A stretch of 64,000 nucleotides of DNA from Oscheius onirici. Its lineage: Eukaryota > Nematoda > Chromadorea > Rhabditida > Rhabditidae. The stretch spans positions 4,960,001 to 5,024,000 of the forward strand of contig OW051471.1 of assembly GCA_932521025.1 (NCBI GenBank), written 5' to 3'. The notes beneath the pieces are model-generated. The model saw nothing but the letters and a program-made list of their open reading frames with translations, did not search any database and was not told the origin of the DNA. This document shows, piece after piece, positions 44,925 to 57,414 of the stretch. The position numbers were made by a program, and so were the translations under genes. Position 1 is the stretch's first letter. Every line of letters begins with the position of its first letter.

Positions 44925-46492
44925 ACCACGACTCCCAATAAATGTGTCTCCAGAAAGTGTTCTATTCATTGACAATGGTCTTCTTTTTTCCCTCGGGTGC
45001 AACTAAGGGCTTCCGATTGAGTTCATTTGCGATCGTCTTTGCCCATTTTGTTGGATTTCCGACTCGTTCGCTATACTATTGAGACTGCTTTTTCTCGAGC
45101 AGCCGATTAGATTCCTCGCGGCAGCATAATAAGGATCTTTTGGCCACAGACGGACAATTCATTAGGTTGGAGAGAAGCTAACGACTCGGATTCTAAGTGG
45201 CTGCTAATGAGACAGAAGAGTGAGATTCAGACTGATTGTGAGACATTTAAGAGTACTTCTGATTGCTTCTAGTTTTTAGTAGAACTGAGGGGAAGCTTGG
45301 AACGTTCAGTTCAGTATGCCTCACAAGTACTCTCTCGTATATACGCTGAAGGGACAGAAGGTTCCCTTTCAGCAAATGTTCAGAGAGCCGACATAAGAGC
45401 AAAAAGACCTTCTCCTTATCCGGAAATAGGCTTTGATTGTTTGTTGTGTCTCCGCTTACTCTCGCTTCCATAATGGAGCCTTCTCTGCCTCTTGCTCCGC
45501 CCACAGTTGATTGTGCCAGCACCTTTTCCTAATCTGCGTATACGCCCTCGTCCGTCATGATCAATAGACGCTGAGCTGCAGGAGCTGTGTGGAGATGAGC
45601 AAGTGAGTTCTTTTTCCTCCCCCAATTCCCCAAGGAACATATGGACGGCTCTTTGTTTTGAACACACATTCTGCTCTTTGAGTGAGTCCCGTGAATAATT
45701 CACAGGTGCTCTCGGGTTTCCGCTCTCCCACCTCCGTTGTCGGCAACATTGATTCCTCTACTAGTTCCACATTTGCTTCTCCTCTAAGGCTCTTTAATTG
45801 GCTTGCTTTTTTGACTTGGAATCCTCGCATGACTTCGTTAGAATCGTCAACTCTGCCCGCATTTCCATTGTTTCAAAGGCCATGAATTTTTAAGAAACAG
45901 ACTGCGAGACACACCTACTTGTCCTCCTCTGTGCATTTTTAACCGAGTCCGTGACAAATTGGGCTTCGTTAGTATTGAGAGATCGAAACCACGAGTTGCT
46001 AATAAGACTTCTTTTTCTAGTCGACCAGAGAAATGAAGATATCGGAAAGAGGAGCATGCATTTAGAAGAGAGTTCGTGCCAACCAGTAGCCAGCAGTCAT
46101 TGTTCCGTCCCTTTATTGTTCCAAGTGCCCTCCTGAACACCTAATAAAGAGCTATACAGCCCCTGCTTCCTCTCTATCGATTCACGCGGACACACCTGAA
46201 GCAGATTCACTCGCCGAGTTGTTACGGATGAAATATTGAAGAGTTTATTTGGATAGGAAATTGAATGAAAGGGATATCTGTAATCAAGTGACCAGCTCCA
46301 TTAGCCATAAAGAGCCAGGTGCCACACGCAAGGCTGTCATTTCCAGGAGAGATTGAGTTTATGCTCCTCTTGGCTTCCTTTTAGACCTATTTCCATTCGT
46401 TTCGTTCCTCAGTGATTTTGACCAAGTTCTCGTGAGACAGCCAAGTATCCGCCCTAATCTGGCGCTCTCCCAGCTCGTCTGAAGAGCCGCTA
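44925..46492. other. Intergenic, nothing recognised
   Basis: After the polyadenylation signal at about 44938 I find no exon, tRNA or repeat that I can support. Open stretches on both strands are short and lack splice context. The region may hold the promoter of the large downstream gene. Confidence 0.5.
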
Positions 46493-49400
46493 ATGGCCGT
46501 GCGCATCCTCCCTTCAGCTCCTTTCGATCCCTCACCTTGCTCTCTTTCTAATATGCTAATCATCCAGCATCAGCCACGGCTTCCGTTGGCCACAGCGGCA
46601 GTGGCTCCGCCAGTGGCAGGGCCACAAATGATTGCCTTCTTCAGGAACTGGCGGAAAAGGTATCCACCGTGTTTCCTTTTATTGTCACTATTAGGAGCAA
46701 TTGCCTTTCTATTCTCGGATGTTTAGGAACAAATCACTGCTTCGATCGACTTCTGGACCATGTTACCCTTATCCTCGAGTTCATTCCACTGTCATGGTGG
46801 TTCCGTCGAATCGACCAATTGCGACGGAGGAACAGGAGAAAAAGAAACCTCAGGTTTGTTGGTTTTTGGTACCTTCCAAAGTAGAAGTTGTCAAGAGGCG
46901 TTGACATGAGAAAGAGTCTGGGGAATAGTCGAGTGATTTTCAGCCCCGACGACGACCACCTCTGAACAGGGCGATTCCCACAATTCCCGAGTCGAAGAGC
47001 AACGAAAGCATAATGTCCCACGCTTCGAGAGTGTCCACAGCACCTGATCCGACAACTTCAATGACAGAGTGTGTCATCATTGAGAACAGAGGCGCCGTGG
47101 AGAGACTTGCTCCGTTCTCGAAGGTTTGTATTGGATTGCAGTTAAGGATGCGCTTGATTTATTCGCAGACCATTAGAACCAAATTGCGCAATGGGCCATC
47201 TTTCATCAATTTACATCTGGGTATGTCAAGGAGGGCATTGACTAGGCAGATTGTTGACGTGGCTAATCAGAGGCAAAAAGTTAATTTGTTTTCAACCAAG
47301 TCTCTGGAATGACTAGTATACATTTTATGTTCAATCTCTCACGACGGAACTCTCTGGGGATATATACCTGTACTCTAATTAGTCTCATTCTGAGTGAGAT
47401 TCCCTAACTATATCCAGGATTCGTTGTTCCCTGTGCTATCAATCCCAAATCTTGTCATCCCTCGGGAGTTTGTCGCTCAGACGCTTATAAATGCCACTGT
47501 GTCGTCTCAGCAAATCCCAGCTCTCTCCGCAAAGCCTTTCTGCTTTCTGACCGACTAGATTGTCATCCATTTTTTTTTTTGAATTTTTGGTACTTCAGAG
47601 GGAGACAGCCACGATGCGACGCTCAGAGGTAGTCAAGGAGAAGACGACGCCACGTAGTCCGCTACTCACGGTCGCCCATACTATGAGGGAAAAATTCTCC
47701 AAATTGACTCGGCGAAAGTCGCCATCCACCGCTGGAGTCAAGAGTTCTCAAAGCTTTTCCGGGTAAGTTAGTGGTTTTATAAGCCAACCTTTTGATAGAT
47801 TCCGCGGAGCTCCACCACCTCCTGATCCGCCTGTTGATGAGAATTCGAATCGAGTCATAAAGTCGTCTTCAATGGAAGCCACACTGATCTCTGACCAACC
47901 TGCTACTTCCAAGTCTTTCAAGGTTTCTCCTCCTCCCAAATTTAACCTGAATACATAATCGTTTGCAGGTGGTGATCCCCCAATTGGCCGAGCCGTTATG
48001 TGGAGACGAGCCTTCGGAAGAGTTAGGTGAGGCAATTTCCAGTCCAGTGAACATAATCAAAAGAACGCGATAGCAGTTAGCGAGCCGCACTTTTAACGGC
48101 TCTCTGAGGGGATGAAAAACACGAAACATCAATTGTTTAGTAGCCTTCATTTCTCGCCAACCTATACAAGAGAATGGACGTCGCTAATACGTTATGGTCT
48201 CTCTTTCTTCTCAGAAAAAAACAAAATCCAATTGTCGGGAAGCCGTCTCTCGGCTGTTCCTCTCTTCCTGTTGCACTCTGTGCCTCGATTGATTCTCAAA
48301 TTGAAAAAGAGTTCGGGCGTTCTCTCCCATAAAGCCATGGTTTCGTGCGGTCAGCCCATAATTCCTGGCTTATGACGACTCCACCTCCGAAAGAAATTGT
48401 CCTTTTCCAGAGCAGTCTCTTCCGTCAAGCACTCTTTCACCTTCCGATTCGGCTGTAGTCAAAGTATCGATGAAGGCCGACGTCTTGACGGTCACGGAGG
48501 TCTCAAAAGTGGTTACGATACCTGAGGATCGAGAACATCCATCAATGGAGGAGAAGGAGGATGTAACGAGCACCGGGTTTGTGTCTTTTTCAGTGGGGCT
48601 GGCAGCATGATCGATGCCTCCCATGACGGAATGAAGATAAGCCTTGCAGACCGAGCACGACCACCGAAGTCATCGTGGCCGAACGGCCACGCGAATTGCC
48701 TGTCAGTGTTATTTATCAACAAGATCGGGTCGAAGTCATCAAAAGCGAGCAGCTGTTTGAATCCAAGAAGGAGGAGAACAAAGAGAACAGTCGTCCTGCT
48801 AAGGTTAGTCAAGAGTGTTCATTGAAAGCAAAAGAACTTTTAGCAAGTAACCACTTTGATAATTACGAGCAAAAGGGTCGAAGAGGTCAAACCAAAGAGA
48901 AGTATCAGTCCGGAACAGTCGAAAAGTCCAGAACGCTTTGTAATGACAGTCAAAACGCCGGAGGCACAACGTAATCATCGTACTTTTGCTGTTGGAGAGG
49001 GGAATCCGGAAAGCGTGTTCGTCGAAGAGTCGGTCGATGTCATTCGAATGGAACAAGTCGGATCTGTTGCAAAGACTGCTGACGAACCAAAAGCTTTGGA
49101 ACGATTTGTGATGACTGTCAAGACGCCTGAAGCTCAGAGAAAACATCACACTTTCGTCGTCGGTGAAAAAAATCAAGAGGCTGTGGTTGTCGAAGAAGAG
49201 ATGGTCAAAGAGAAGAAGGAGAGTAGAAGAGAAGAAGCCAAGAGTCCCGAGAGATATGTGATGACGGTCAAGTCGCCAGAACCACAGAAGAAACAGCGAG
49301 TATTCCTGGTTGGACCAAAGTCGGACGATGCTGTGAATGTGGTTGAAGAAGAGAAGCCAAAGAAAGCAGAAAAAATAAAGAGAACAGAGTCGAGGGAGAG

Positions 49401-52251
49401 TTCGAAGAGTCCAGAACGGTACATTCTGACCGTGAAGACGCCTGAAACTCTGAGGAAACACCGAGTTCTGACCATTGGAGAAGGAGCTCCTAAAGAGAGG
49501 AAAATCGTCCGATCGAAGAGTGAAGAACGCCCAACGCTCAAAATTTGGACAAATCTGAAGAAACAATGGACATTGAGAAGAACACAGACATTTAGTACAA
49601 ACGATGTTCGATCAGAGAGGGTTGTGGAGAAGAGAATCTCTTTTGCTGAGAGACCCAAAAAGGAAGGAGAAAAACCAATTGAACCGAAAGAGAAATTTGT
49701 GTTGGTCATCAAGACTCCACAGGCTCTTCGAAGACACCACACTTTTATGGTTGGAGAGCGGCCTCGAACACCCGATGTTCCGTGGATAGAAGAGGGAGAA
49801 ATCACCGAGCCGATTGCAACTGTTGGTCCGAGTGCCACACGATCTCGTAAGATGAAAGAGAAGAGAACGCGATCGGAAGAACCTAGAACATCTCAGAAGG
49901 AAGAAGGAGGCGAAAGGTTTGTTTACTGGTGACAAGAGAAAAAATTGAGTTCAGATTTGTCTTGACGGCCAGGACACCTTTGACTATGAGAAAGTATCAG
50001 ACTTTTGTCGTGGAATCGAAGACACCCGCTCCAACACTCCCAACTTCTGTCTCAGTTGATGTTGGAGAGGCGAAGCGACGAGGGGACGAACTCGTCAAAG
50101 AACTCGATGCTATCTATCCAATCTCATCTCGTCTGGAATCAAGGGAATTTTCCAACTTCGCTAGCAAAGAGTTCTATCCGTTCACACAGGTTATTTTGCT
50201 CTGGAATGAGGAATATTGAATCATATTTAGGAATCCCCGAGACGAATGACAACGAGCGAGATGTACTCGTTAACTAGCACTACGCCACAGCTGAAACGAA
50301 GAGAGGAAGTCTCTTCTCCTACACTCTTTGTTCTCAATAGACGCTCGGAACGACCACTTGAGGAGAGACTCGAAGCCGTGAAAGAGGCCAGTCAGAGTGA
50401 CAAGGCCGAACTGCGGAGTCCTTCTGTCGTAAGCGTCTGTTTAAATTGGTCAAAAGTATGCTTCAGGATGATCTGACTTCACTCGAAGACGATATTCCAA
50501 TGAATACTAGTGGTGAGAAGAAGACTAAACCAATAGTGTCGGTTCTCCCATTGACTTCACGTCCAGTTCCATCACCGAAGACGGGAAGAACGAAGAAGAA
50601 GAATTCAATTAGGAGTCAGAATCAGAGCCAAAGGGGTCAAGATCATCGTCTTCTCCGCGGCTTGAGAATCTTCTTTTTGAACAAGAAAAGAGTGAGTCCT
50701 AATAGGAAATCGGATCTGTTTGCTTTCACTTTGTCCTTTCGAGTCTATGATCCTTCCAAATTGACATGAGATGTGTCCCCAGTGAGTTTATTTCAGACGC
50801 CAGCAGCCCCCTCGTCCATTTCGACTGTGACATCCAGTGTTCCTTCTCGACTGGCTCCATTGGCCCAGTCCGAATCAACGGTCGTAGCCAACTCTCCTTT
50901 AGTCGAAACTCTGCCAATCGAAGCTTGGAATACGCCTCGTCCACGGTGAGGCTGCCTGCCCTTAGGAGATTTGATTTCAGCTGCAGTGCACCTCCTCGTG
51001 TCTACTCTCTTATTCGCGAAGAAATTGACGCTAACGGCAATCCACAACAGGAGGATAACTGTCCTCAATCGCCTCAACTTCTTCACAGAGGACTCATCGA
51101 CGACGAGATTTTGTAACTTTTTTCTTTGAATAAACTAAAATAATTTGCAGAGATCAGCCAATGCTCGTCGGAGACTCTTTCTCCCATTCCGAGAGCAGCG
51201 ATCATCTCTCTGAAAGGGCTGTGGCCAGCATCGAGCCGCAACAGCAGTGAGTGCTAATTAATTTGGTTCCGAGTGGGCGCGCTAGCCAAAAGTGCGTATC
51301 AGAAGGGAGATAATAAAATGCGGGTGGTTCTGTGCGCATATCCTAATAAGCCTGTCAGGTGGTATGAGAGATAATCTCTGTAAATTAGGGCCAATCCGTT
51401 GTTTCGTGTCAAAATCCGTCGGTAAAACAGGATGTTTCCTCTGTGTATTTTCGTCGATGTTAGTCTCTCTCGCGAAATTCATTCGGTCATCGCCGCTATG
51501 CAAACGGTTGCGCGAAACGCCCAACGGTAGGCCTATGGCCGACTGCCTCCTTGGCGCCTTTCTTCGATCCTTCATCAGGTTCGCCTTTTTACGGCCATTT
51601 CCTCGCAAACACGTGAATTGCCTTGTTATCAGTCTCACAATGTTTTCTTGCTTGCGGCGGTCGCCCTCCTCAGCTGAGAAAGATGTCTACAAACCGACTA
51701 ATTTTAGGGGACAACGACGAGCCGACGTTGCTCCAACCCAGCACACTCCTCCTCCTGTCAGGTATCTTTCACACTTTTCTAATGAAAGTATTTTAAGGAG
51801 TGAGAACTATGTTGACGAAGGACTTGTTCAGGTGGGAGATATCAAGAAACAGCTGAAAGATCTTCAGACGCTTATCAACGAACACAACAATGTAGGTCTC
51901 GATTGATTAGACATTTGTGAGTCATGCACTAGAATGTCTCCAACGAGTTTGTATGTACAGCGCGAGGAAGACAGTTTATATTACAACAGAGAGGATCCGA
52001 AAAAATCCCCGGTTCGAATTGAACGGATGTTCCACGCGCGCCTTGTTGTGACTGACCGCCGCTCCATTTTCGCGATGATAGAAAGAGAAAGAGTCGCGTC
52101 GAAATCTGTCACTTTTCAGGAGTCTACGAATCTCGATGTCGCCTCACTAGCAGCAGAAAATGATGCTCTTCGACGACAATTACAAGAGAAAGATCAACTA
52201 ATTTCACAGCTCCGCAATCAGCTGACTCAACTTCGATCTGTACCGGTTTAA
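46493..52251 (+). CDS. Large protein with tandem 23-residue KTPE/VGE motif repeats and C-terminal coiled coil
   Basis: A chain of exons with good splice sites runs from the ATG at 46493 (46628 or 47613 are alternative starts) to the stop at 52251. Exons before 48.8 kb give basic and serine-rich sequence (RGAPPPPDPPVDENSNRVIK, VVIPQLAEPLCGDEP). The central exon carries a repeated unit of the form ER-[FY]-V-[ML]-TVK-[TS]-PE-x4-[HQ]-x-[TV]-[FL]-x2-GE. Copies are at 48931, 49099, 49249, 49414, 49690 and, across an intron, 49910-50011; a decayed one is near 49531. Acidic and lysine-rich spacers lie between them. The C-terminus is a heptad-like helix (LAAENDALRRQLQEKDQLIS). I do not recognise the repeat. 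Composition suggests a cytoskeletal or scaffold protein. Exon borders between 50.4 and 52 kb are less certain. Confidence 0.6.
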
Positions 52252-54581
52252 TGTGTGTGATACTCATTCTAGTCACAATTTGCTTCCGATTATGAATTGG
52301 AATAAATCTTTTCTTAGCAACACCTCTATTGTCGTGCGCGGCACAGCCTTATCAGGGCTGTAGGATCTCGTCGACCTTCCGCAAGAGAGACCGCGCGGCT
52401 GTCTCCTATCACCATCGGCACTACATGAGCTTTCTTCTGACTACTCTTTTCACGTGGCAGGTAAGAGTTAGTTACTGTCTGACAGTGTTTACTGTAACAA
52501 GGATACACTCTTCCAGGGCTAAAGTCAGAGTTTCCTCGTCTTTACCTATTACTTCGTTGTGTCGCGGATTCAGTCTCTAGTACATATCCCTTTGTCACTC
52601 CCAGTCCTAGCCCTCAAAATATATTACCAGTCGCACTTCGAGAACTTGTTTTTCTTGTCTCGACTAGTTAAAAATTAGTTTGCGCACAAATCCTCTCTAC
52701 TTTACCCTCAATAAAAGCTTCAGACAGACACACAGAGCCTAAGCCGAGAACAAATTAAAGTAAAGTATTCTCCCGTCTTCAAGCCTTTGGTTAGCGGGTG
52801 CATCTGAGGGGTCGAGTGGCGTTCCACAGTGCCCACCTGTTCCCAGGAACGCCATTACTTCGTAGCAAGCTACTACCAATTTACCGACCTTCGGGAAGGG
52901 TAGAAGCCTTGGTTGGGCTGAGGCGGGGATCGAACAAATTAAACAAATTAAAATGGATTAGACCAAAACTATGTATGGATAGTTTTTAGTTCCAGTTTTT
53001 TTTACTAAGTTGTTCCAACTAAAAAAAAACTTTTAGTAGTGCAAAGTCATATTCTCCTTTTTCAATCTACCGCTTCGCACTGTCGCGGATCCGCAACTCC
53101 TTTCATTTTCTCCTTGTTACTCTGTTCACAGTCCCAGCCTCTCCAAAACTAAAGTTGTAAGAAGTTAGCGCACTTGCTTTTCCTGTTTCGACTTGTTACA
53201 AAAGAGCAAGTTTCGTAGGATCTTGACAAATGTCCCCTTATTGTTGCAAATAAAGGCTTCCGACACACTCGATACAGAGACTTGGGAGTAATTTATAAAG
53301 GACCAGCCGCCTACGGCAGCCTTGTTGCCACTATCCCTCTCATCCTTTCCATTCTGGTTGTCCCTATTGTTCTGACTCAAAATTGACTTGCTATCTAATC
53401 CTGACAAATTCTAACTTGTCGCGACGAATCTCGCGGCCTCGGACAAACAAACAGTCACAGAGTCAGCCACAGAAACCATATCGCTTTCATAATTTAGATA
53501 ACAAGGTTGGAAACGCCCTTCCAGGGCTAAAGTATACATTCATGACTTCGCTCTGTCACGGAGCCCTAGTCGTGGTTTCCTTTTCATTCCTCCTTTGTTA
53601 CTCTCCTCCAGTCACTCTCCCTGACCCTCCAAAGAAACTACCGGAATTGTATTAGAACCCTCCCTCGCTAGCCAAATTTCAAAATGTAGGACCGGAACGA
53701 ATCGCCCGGCCCGTTCCTATCTTTAGTGAGTCTCAGACTTACTGTCCCTTCCCTTCTCAACTTGTCACTAGTCCAGTCACACAGTCCCTGTAAGAGACTA
53801 CCAAAGTCGATAGAACACTTCGCGCACTTGCTAGTCTAATTTTTCCCTCCTGTCCATGTATCCCTACGTGAAATTTCCGTGTGCATATCTTTCCATGCTG
53901 TTCTCCCTGTCCCTATTTTCATGTACTCCTGTTCTCCCCTATCTCTGTTCTCCAGTTGTGATATCGCCCCGTTGAAGCTGAATTTATAGTAGAACCCCCT
54001 TGAACTCTTTCCCGTATTTCTAACCCGCACTTGACTCTCTACTGTCTGGAAACTATCCCCCAGCCAAAATAATCAAAGTCCACACACTTGCTAATTGACT
54101 TGTCGAGACCTGTTTAAACGCCCGATACTATCGGATCTTCACAATTCTCCCCTCCTCATCCTCAATTACAGCTTCAGACAGACACATACACACAGAGACT
54201 TAGGAGCAATTTAAAATAGATTTAGATAACATTGTAACTAACTAACCAGACGACTTCGTCGCCTGGCGGCGTCGTAGTGCCAAAGTCTTTTTGCTCTCTT
54301 TGTGCGATTTTCCCAAGTCCCACCATGATCAATGTTTCCCTTTCAAACTGACTTTACTTGTTACCACAGCGGAAGTAAAAATCGTCTTTGTCAAAAGTAG
54401 CCTACAAAAGTGGTATAACCGTCAGAGAACGTATGGGTAGGATAAGTGTATTCCATCTTATTGAATCGTTTGGAACTGAAATCGTCTAACCCTCTCACTT
54501 TTGCGAAAAAGATCAAATAGAAAACCTCAATGATTTGTTCCAATTTTACCCACATTCATGTAACTAATCCGCCAAACAGCT
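52252..54581. repeat. Second repeat zone, sharing families with 38-43.7 kb
   Basis: No exon is supported. It holds a family B head (52505-52580), an inverted family C copy (52745-53200), a family A piece (53300-53490), a family B full copy (53500-53760) and an inverted copy of the 41.8-42.1 kb sequence (about 53850-54230). A family A hairpin end (CAGACGACTTCGTCGCCTGG, 54245) comes last. A 5' region for the next gene may lie in 54300-54580. Confidence 0.75.
52745..53200 (-). repeat. Family C repeat, inverted copy
   Basis: This is the near-perfect complement of 43195-43640, including the phrases GGTAGTAGCTTGCTACGAAG and GCGGATCCGCAACTCC in complementary form. The two copies lie 9.5 kb apart and enclose the unrecognised gene and the 23-residue repeat gene. 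It contains a tRNA B-box-like GATCGAAC piece, so it may be a SINE composite. Confidence 0.75.
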
Positions 54582-56588
54582 ATGATGTCTCTCTTCTTTT
54601 GCCCGTGTCTATTTCCAATCGCAATTGCCCTTCCGTTGCTCACGAATCAAAAGAGGATAAAGCCGATTCACATTAGACTCGCTATCATCTGTCATTTCAT
54701 GTTTCCCGGAATAAAAACGAGGAGATTAAGGCAGAAGATTTGTCCTCACTTTCGTACAATGAAAGAAAAACAAAGTTTTTCAGATTGTCTGGGGAGGAAC
54801 TATCGAGTCTATCAGTAGATCAGTCTATCGACCAGATAGACTCTTCACAGCCACATGTCCTGTTCATTGTGAGGAGCTCTTCAGGGCAAAAGAGAACATT
54901 TCTCTTTCTCCTTGTGGATGTGACTGTCCTCCTCAACTGCCAGTCTTTCTTCATTCGACTGGTCAATGCGTCGAAAAGCTTGGTATGGCCTTTGGGAGTT
55001 GAAACAACACAGTAATTTCAGACGAATGTCAAACAAACGTTCGATTTACGCAAGGGAAAAAAAGTTCCTTTATTCCAGTGACTGTACTCCCAGCCAAGAA
55101 TGGAGTCCTTCTATCCAAATGGCAACTTGTTTGGCAAGGTTCATCCAGTCCCTTTCTTTAGAAATGAAATAATTTCTAGAAGCTGGATTATTGGAAAGGT
55201 CAGGTCACGTGAACTGTTCAGTTGACGCGGTTTTCTTCGAGAATGCTGAACATCGATGGAAGGCTCTTTCCCGGAAGTTGTTTGCCTTGATGTCAGTCGG
55301 GAACAAAAGTTCAATCATAGTAAAACGCCTGTTGATGAAAAAAAGAAAATGGTTCAGTATCGCGGTTCGGAAGGAGAATACACAATGCTGACTGGATCTG
55401 TGGTTCAGTTGAAGATAACCTGTCAAAGGAGAGAGTCAATCTGTGTCAGTTTTCGTGTTGACGGAACATCGGGACGAGTGTCTGAGGAGGTAGTAAAAGT
55501 CAAATGGGAGGTTAGTTATTTTGACCATTCTAAACGGGTTCCATCATGTCTTCCTTCCCGTTTCCCATCCAGGTACGCCTTTTAGGTGTCTATTCTGGGA
55601 AACTGTAGTCGACCTGTTCTCTCCTACACAAATTTCTTCTATCGAAACATCTCTTTTCAGCTGGTTCTGGCATGTGTCTGTTGTGTACTTTTGCTGGCTC
55701 TGGTAGCTACTTTTTACGTAGGATATATGTGTTGGAGAATGGAAAAACGACGGTTGATCGGCCGGATACAAATGCAGCTTCTGTGCGATTACAGACGACA
55801 GCAGGAAGTTCAGGTTCCGACGTTTGTTTCCGAACTTACTTTTCGTTTTTTTTTTCAGACTCATTTGGGAGCAGTGGAACTGGGTGAGGCCGGATACAAA
55901 CCAGTCATGTTACCAAAACGGAGGCTGCTCTTTCACACTGGTTTTACTCTCTTCAATCGACAACTTTTTTTCTGTTTAGAATTCCTCGCAAGAGAATATC
56001 TCGAGAATCCCCCAGAAGACGCCGAACTGTTCCTTATTCAACTGCGAAGAATGGTAGACGCTGCGAGGGAACGTCTCCGGTCTAGACGCTTCATCCCAAT
56101 GCTCATTAGCATCCCCGAAATGCCAGAAGAGGAAGAAGATGTTCCTCCGGCATCTCCTCAAAGTCTGAAATCGGTGGACAGTGGCAGAGACAGTCGATCA
56201 GAAGGATCCGATGACTCTACCGGTAGTCCAAAAAGTAGTTCTTTCTATCTATTTTCTAATTAAACTCTTCCAGCCCGTCGTCCCTCCAAGTTGCCTATTC
56301 CAAAGAGTTGCATTTCGATGCCAGTCATCGTTCCTCCTCGACCACCTCCTCCGTCCAAAATCCCTACGCCTGTGGGGTCGGCTAGTCCTAGAACTACACA
56401 ACGGAGTTTTTCTGTAGCCCTGAGTAAGAGGTTTGATTTGGTGATTAACCGAAACCAACAACAGTTTCAGTTACAAAGAACGGAAAGGATATGCAGTGTT
56501 TCCAGTGGACCCAATGCTGAACAAGTCTCTACCTCGACGAAAAAGGAGCTCAGTTCCTCCGCCAATAGCTCCAAAGCCTCTTTTATAA
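54582..56588 (+). CDS. Shavenoid-like single-pass membrane protein
   Basis: The N-terminus (MMSLFFCPCLFPIAIALPLL) looks like a signal peptide. The exon 54784-54982 is fully open in one frame and reads IVWGGTIESIS, then RLFTATCPVHCEELFRAKEN and SPCGCDCPPQLPVFLHSTGQC, followed by VEKLDECQTNVRFTQGKK across the next intron. The CxCxC-x3-LPVF-x6-CV-x-(D)-C layout fits the N-terminal domain of Drosophila Shavenoid, which shapes actin-rich epidermal hairs. A membrane helix at 55661-55750 (LVLACVCCVLLLALVATFYV) precedes a basic stop-transfer sequence and a tail rich in Ser and Pro (VIVPPRPPPPSKIPTP), fit for SH3 binding. Exon joins at 55200-55500 and the final exon are unsure. The end at 56588 (SSVPPPIAPKPLL) is preferred, but the frame can also run to 56770. 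Confidence 0.55.
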
Positions 56589-57414
56589 CCAGTTTCCCTT
56601 CTCAAAAACGATCAGGACACACGCTACGGGTCATAAAGTCTATTTTAATCAGAAACCCCTGCATAGTCTGTCCGAGAATAGCAGTCCGTTTCTGGGAACA
56701 AAGCTCGTTCATTTTTGGTCCGTCTGACATTTCGGTAATCTGTTTCAGCGCACAGTTTGTACTCGATTAAAGTTGACTCAGGATTTCTCCAAATAAGGGC
56801 GAAAAATGTCGGTTGTAGATCGGATAAAGTTCCTTGACGTATAAGGAACTAGCTGTTGATTCAGAGGAGATCAGCTCGGATTAGATCAATCTGATGTTAT
56901 TGGCTAGTTTTCGCCGATTAGTCAAAAGTGTTGACATCTGTGACGAAACAATCCTCTGATCCGATTGCCAAGAGAATTGGTTAAAATTGGCCCGACATTT
57001 TGCAGGCTTCTTATCGAGAAGCCAGATTCTGACGCGTCGAGAGCCGGCTGAACTTTGAAAAACTTTTTTAAGAAATCTTTTTCTTCAGACTCACACTATC
57101 GAATAGAAACTTTCTTGGGTACTAATTCATCAGTTGTTGTCCTTTTCCTGTTCGGTCAATCTGTCTGTTGACGTCGTCAATCCGATATAATCTTCTCTTA
57201 CCTTTCCGCCACTTTCTCTTGTAAATTGTATGCCCTTTTAGCCCACTCAGTCTTTCCTTAAACCTCTTGGTGTCGTCAGCAAATCCTTCTGATTTGTCCT
57301 TTCTCTCTCAAATCCCTTCAGAGCGTAGCTCCTGACTCCGCCCCTTCGCTGCTGTATATATTGCACAGAGCTGTCGCAACGGGAACAGAAGTCTTTTCTA
57401 CTTTCTGCGCCCAA
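56589..57414. other. Intergenic, nothing recognised
   Basis: No exon or repeat is supported here. The segment just before the DM-domain gene is pyrimidine-rich and probably contains its promoter. Confidence 0.4.

Noticed and set aside
43671-45002. 443-codon minus-strand open frame
   Set aside because: It is the complement of the codon-biased gene on the plus strand, without introns, start context or recognisable sequence; such shadows are expected opposite biased genes.
44925-46492. Additional gene between the two large genes
   Set aside because: Only short frames on both strands; no chain of exons with good splice sites.
48805-49838. Long minus-strand open frames opposite the repeat protein
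   Set aside because: They mirror the repeated plus-strand exon and show repetitive low-complexity sequence.
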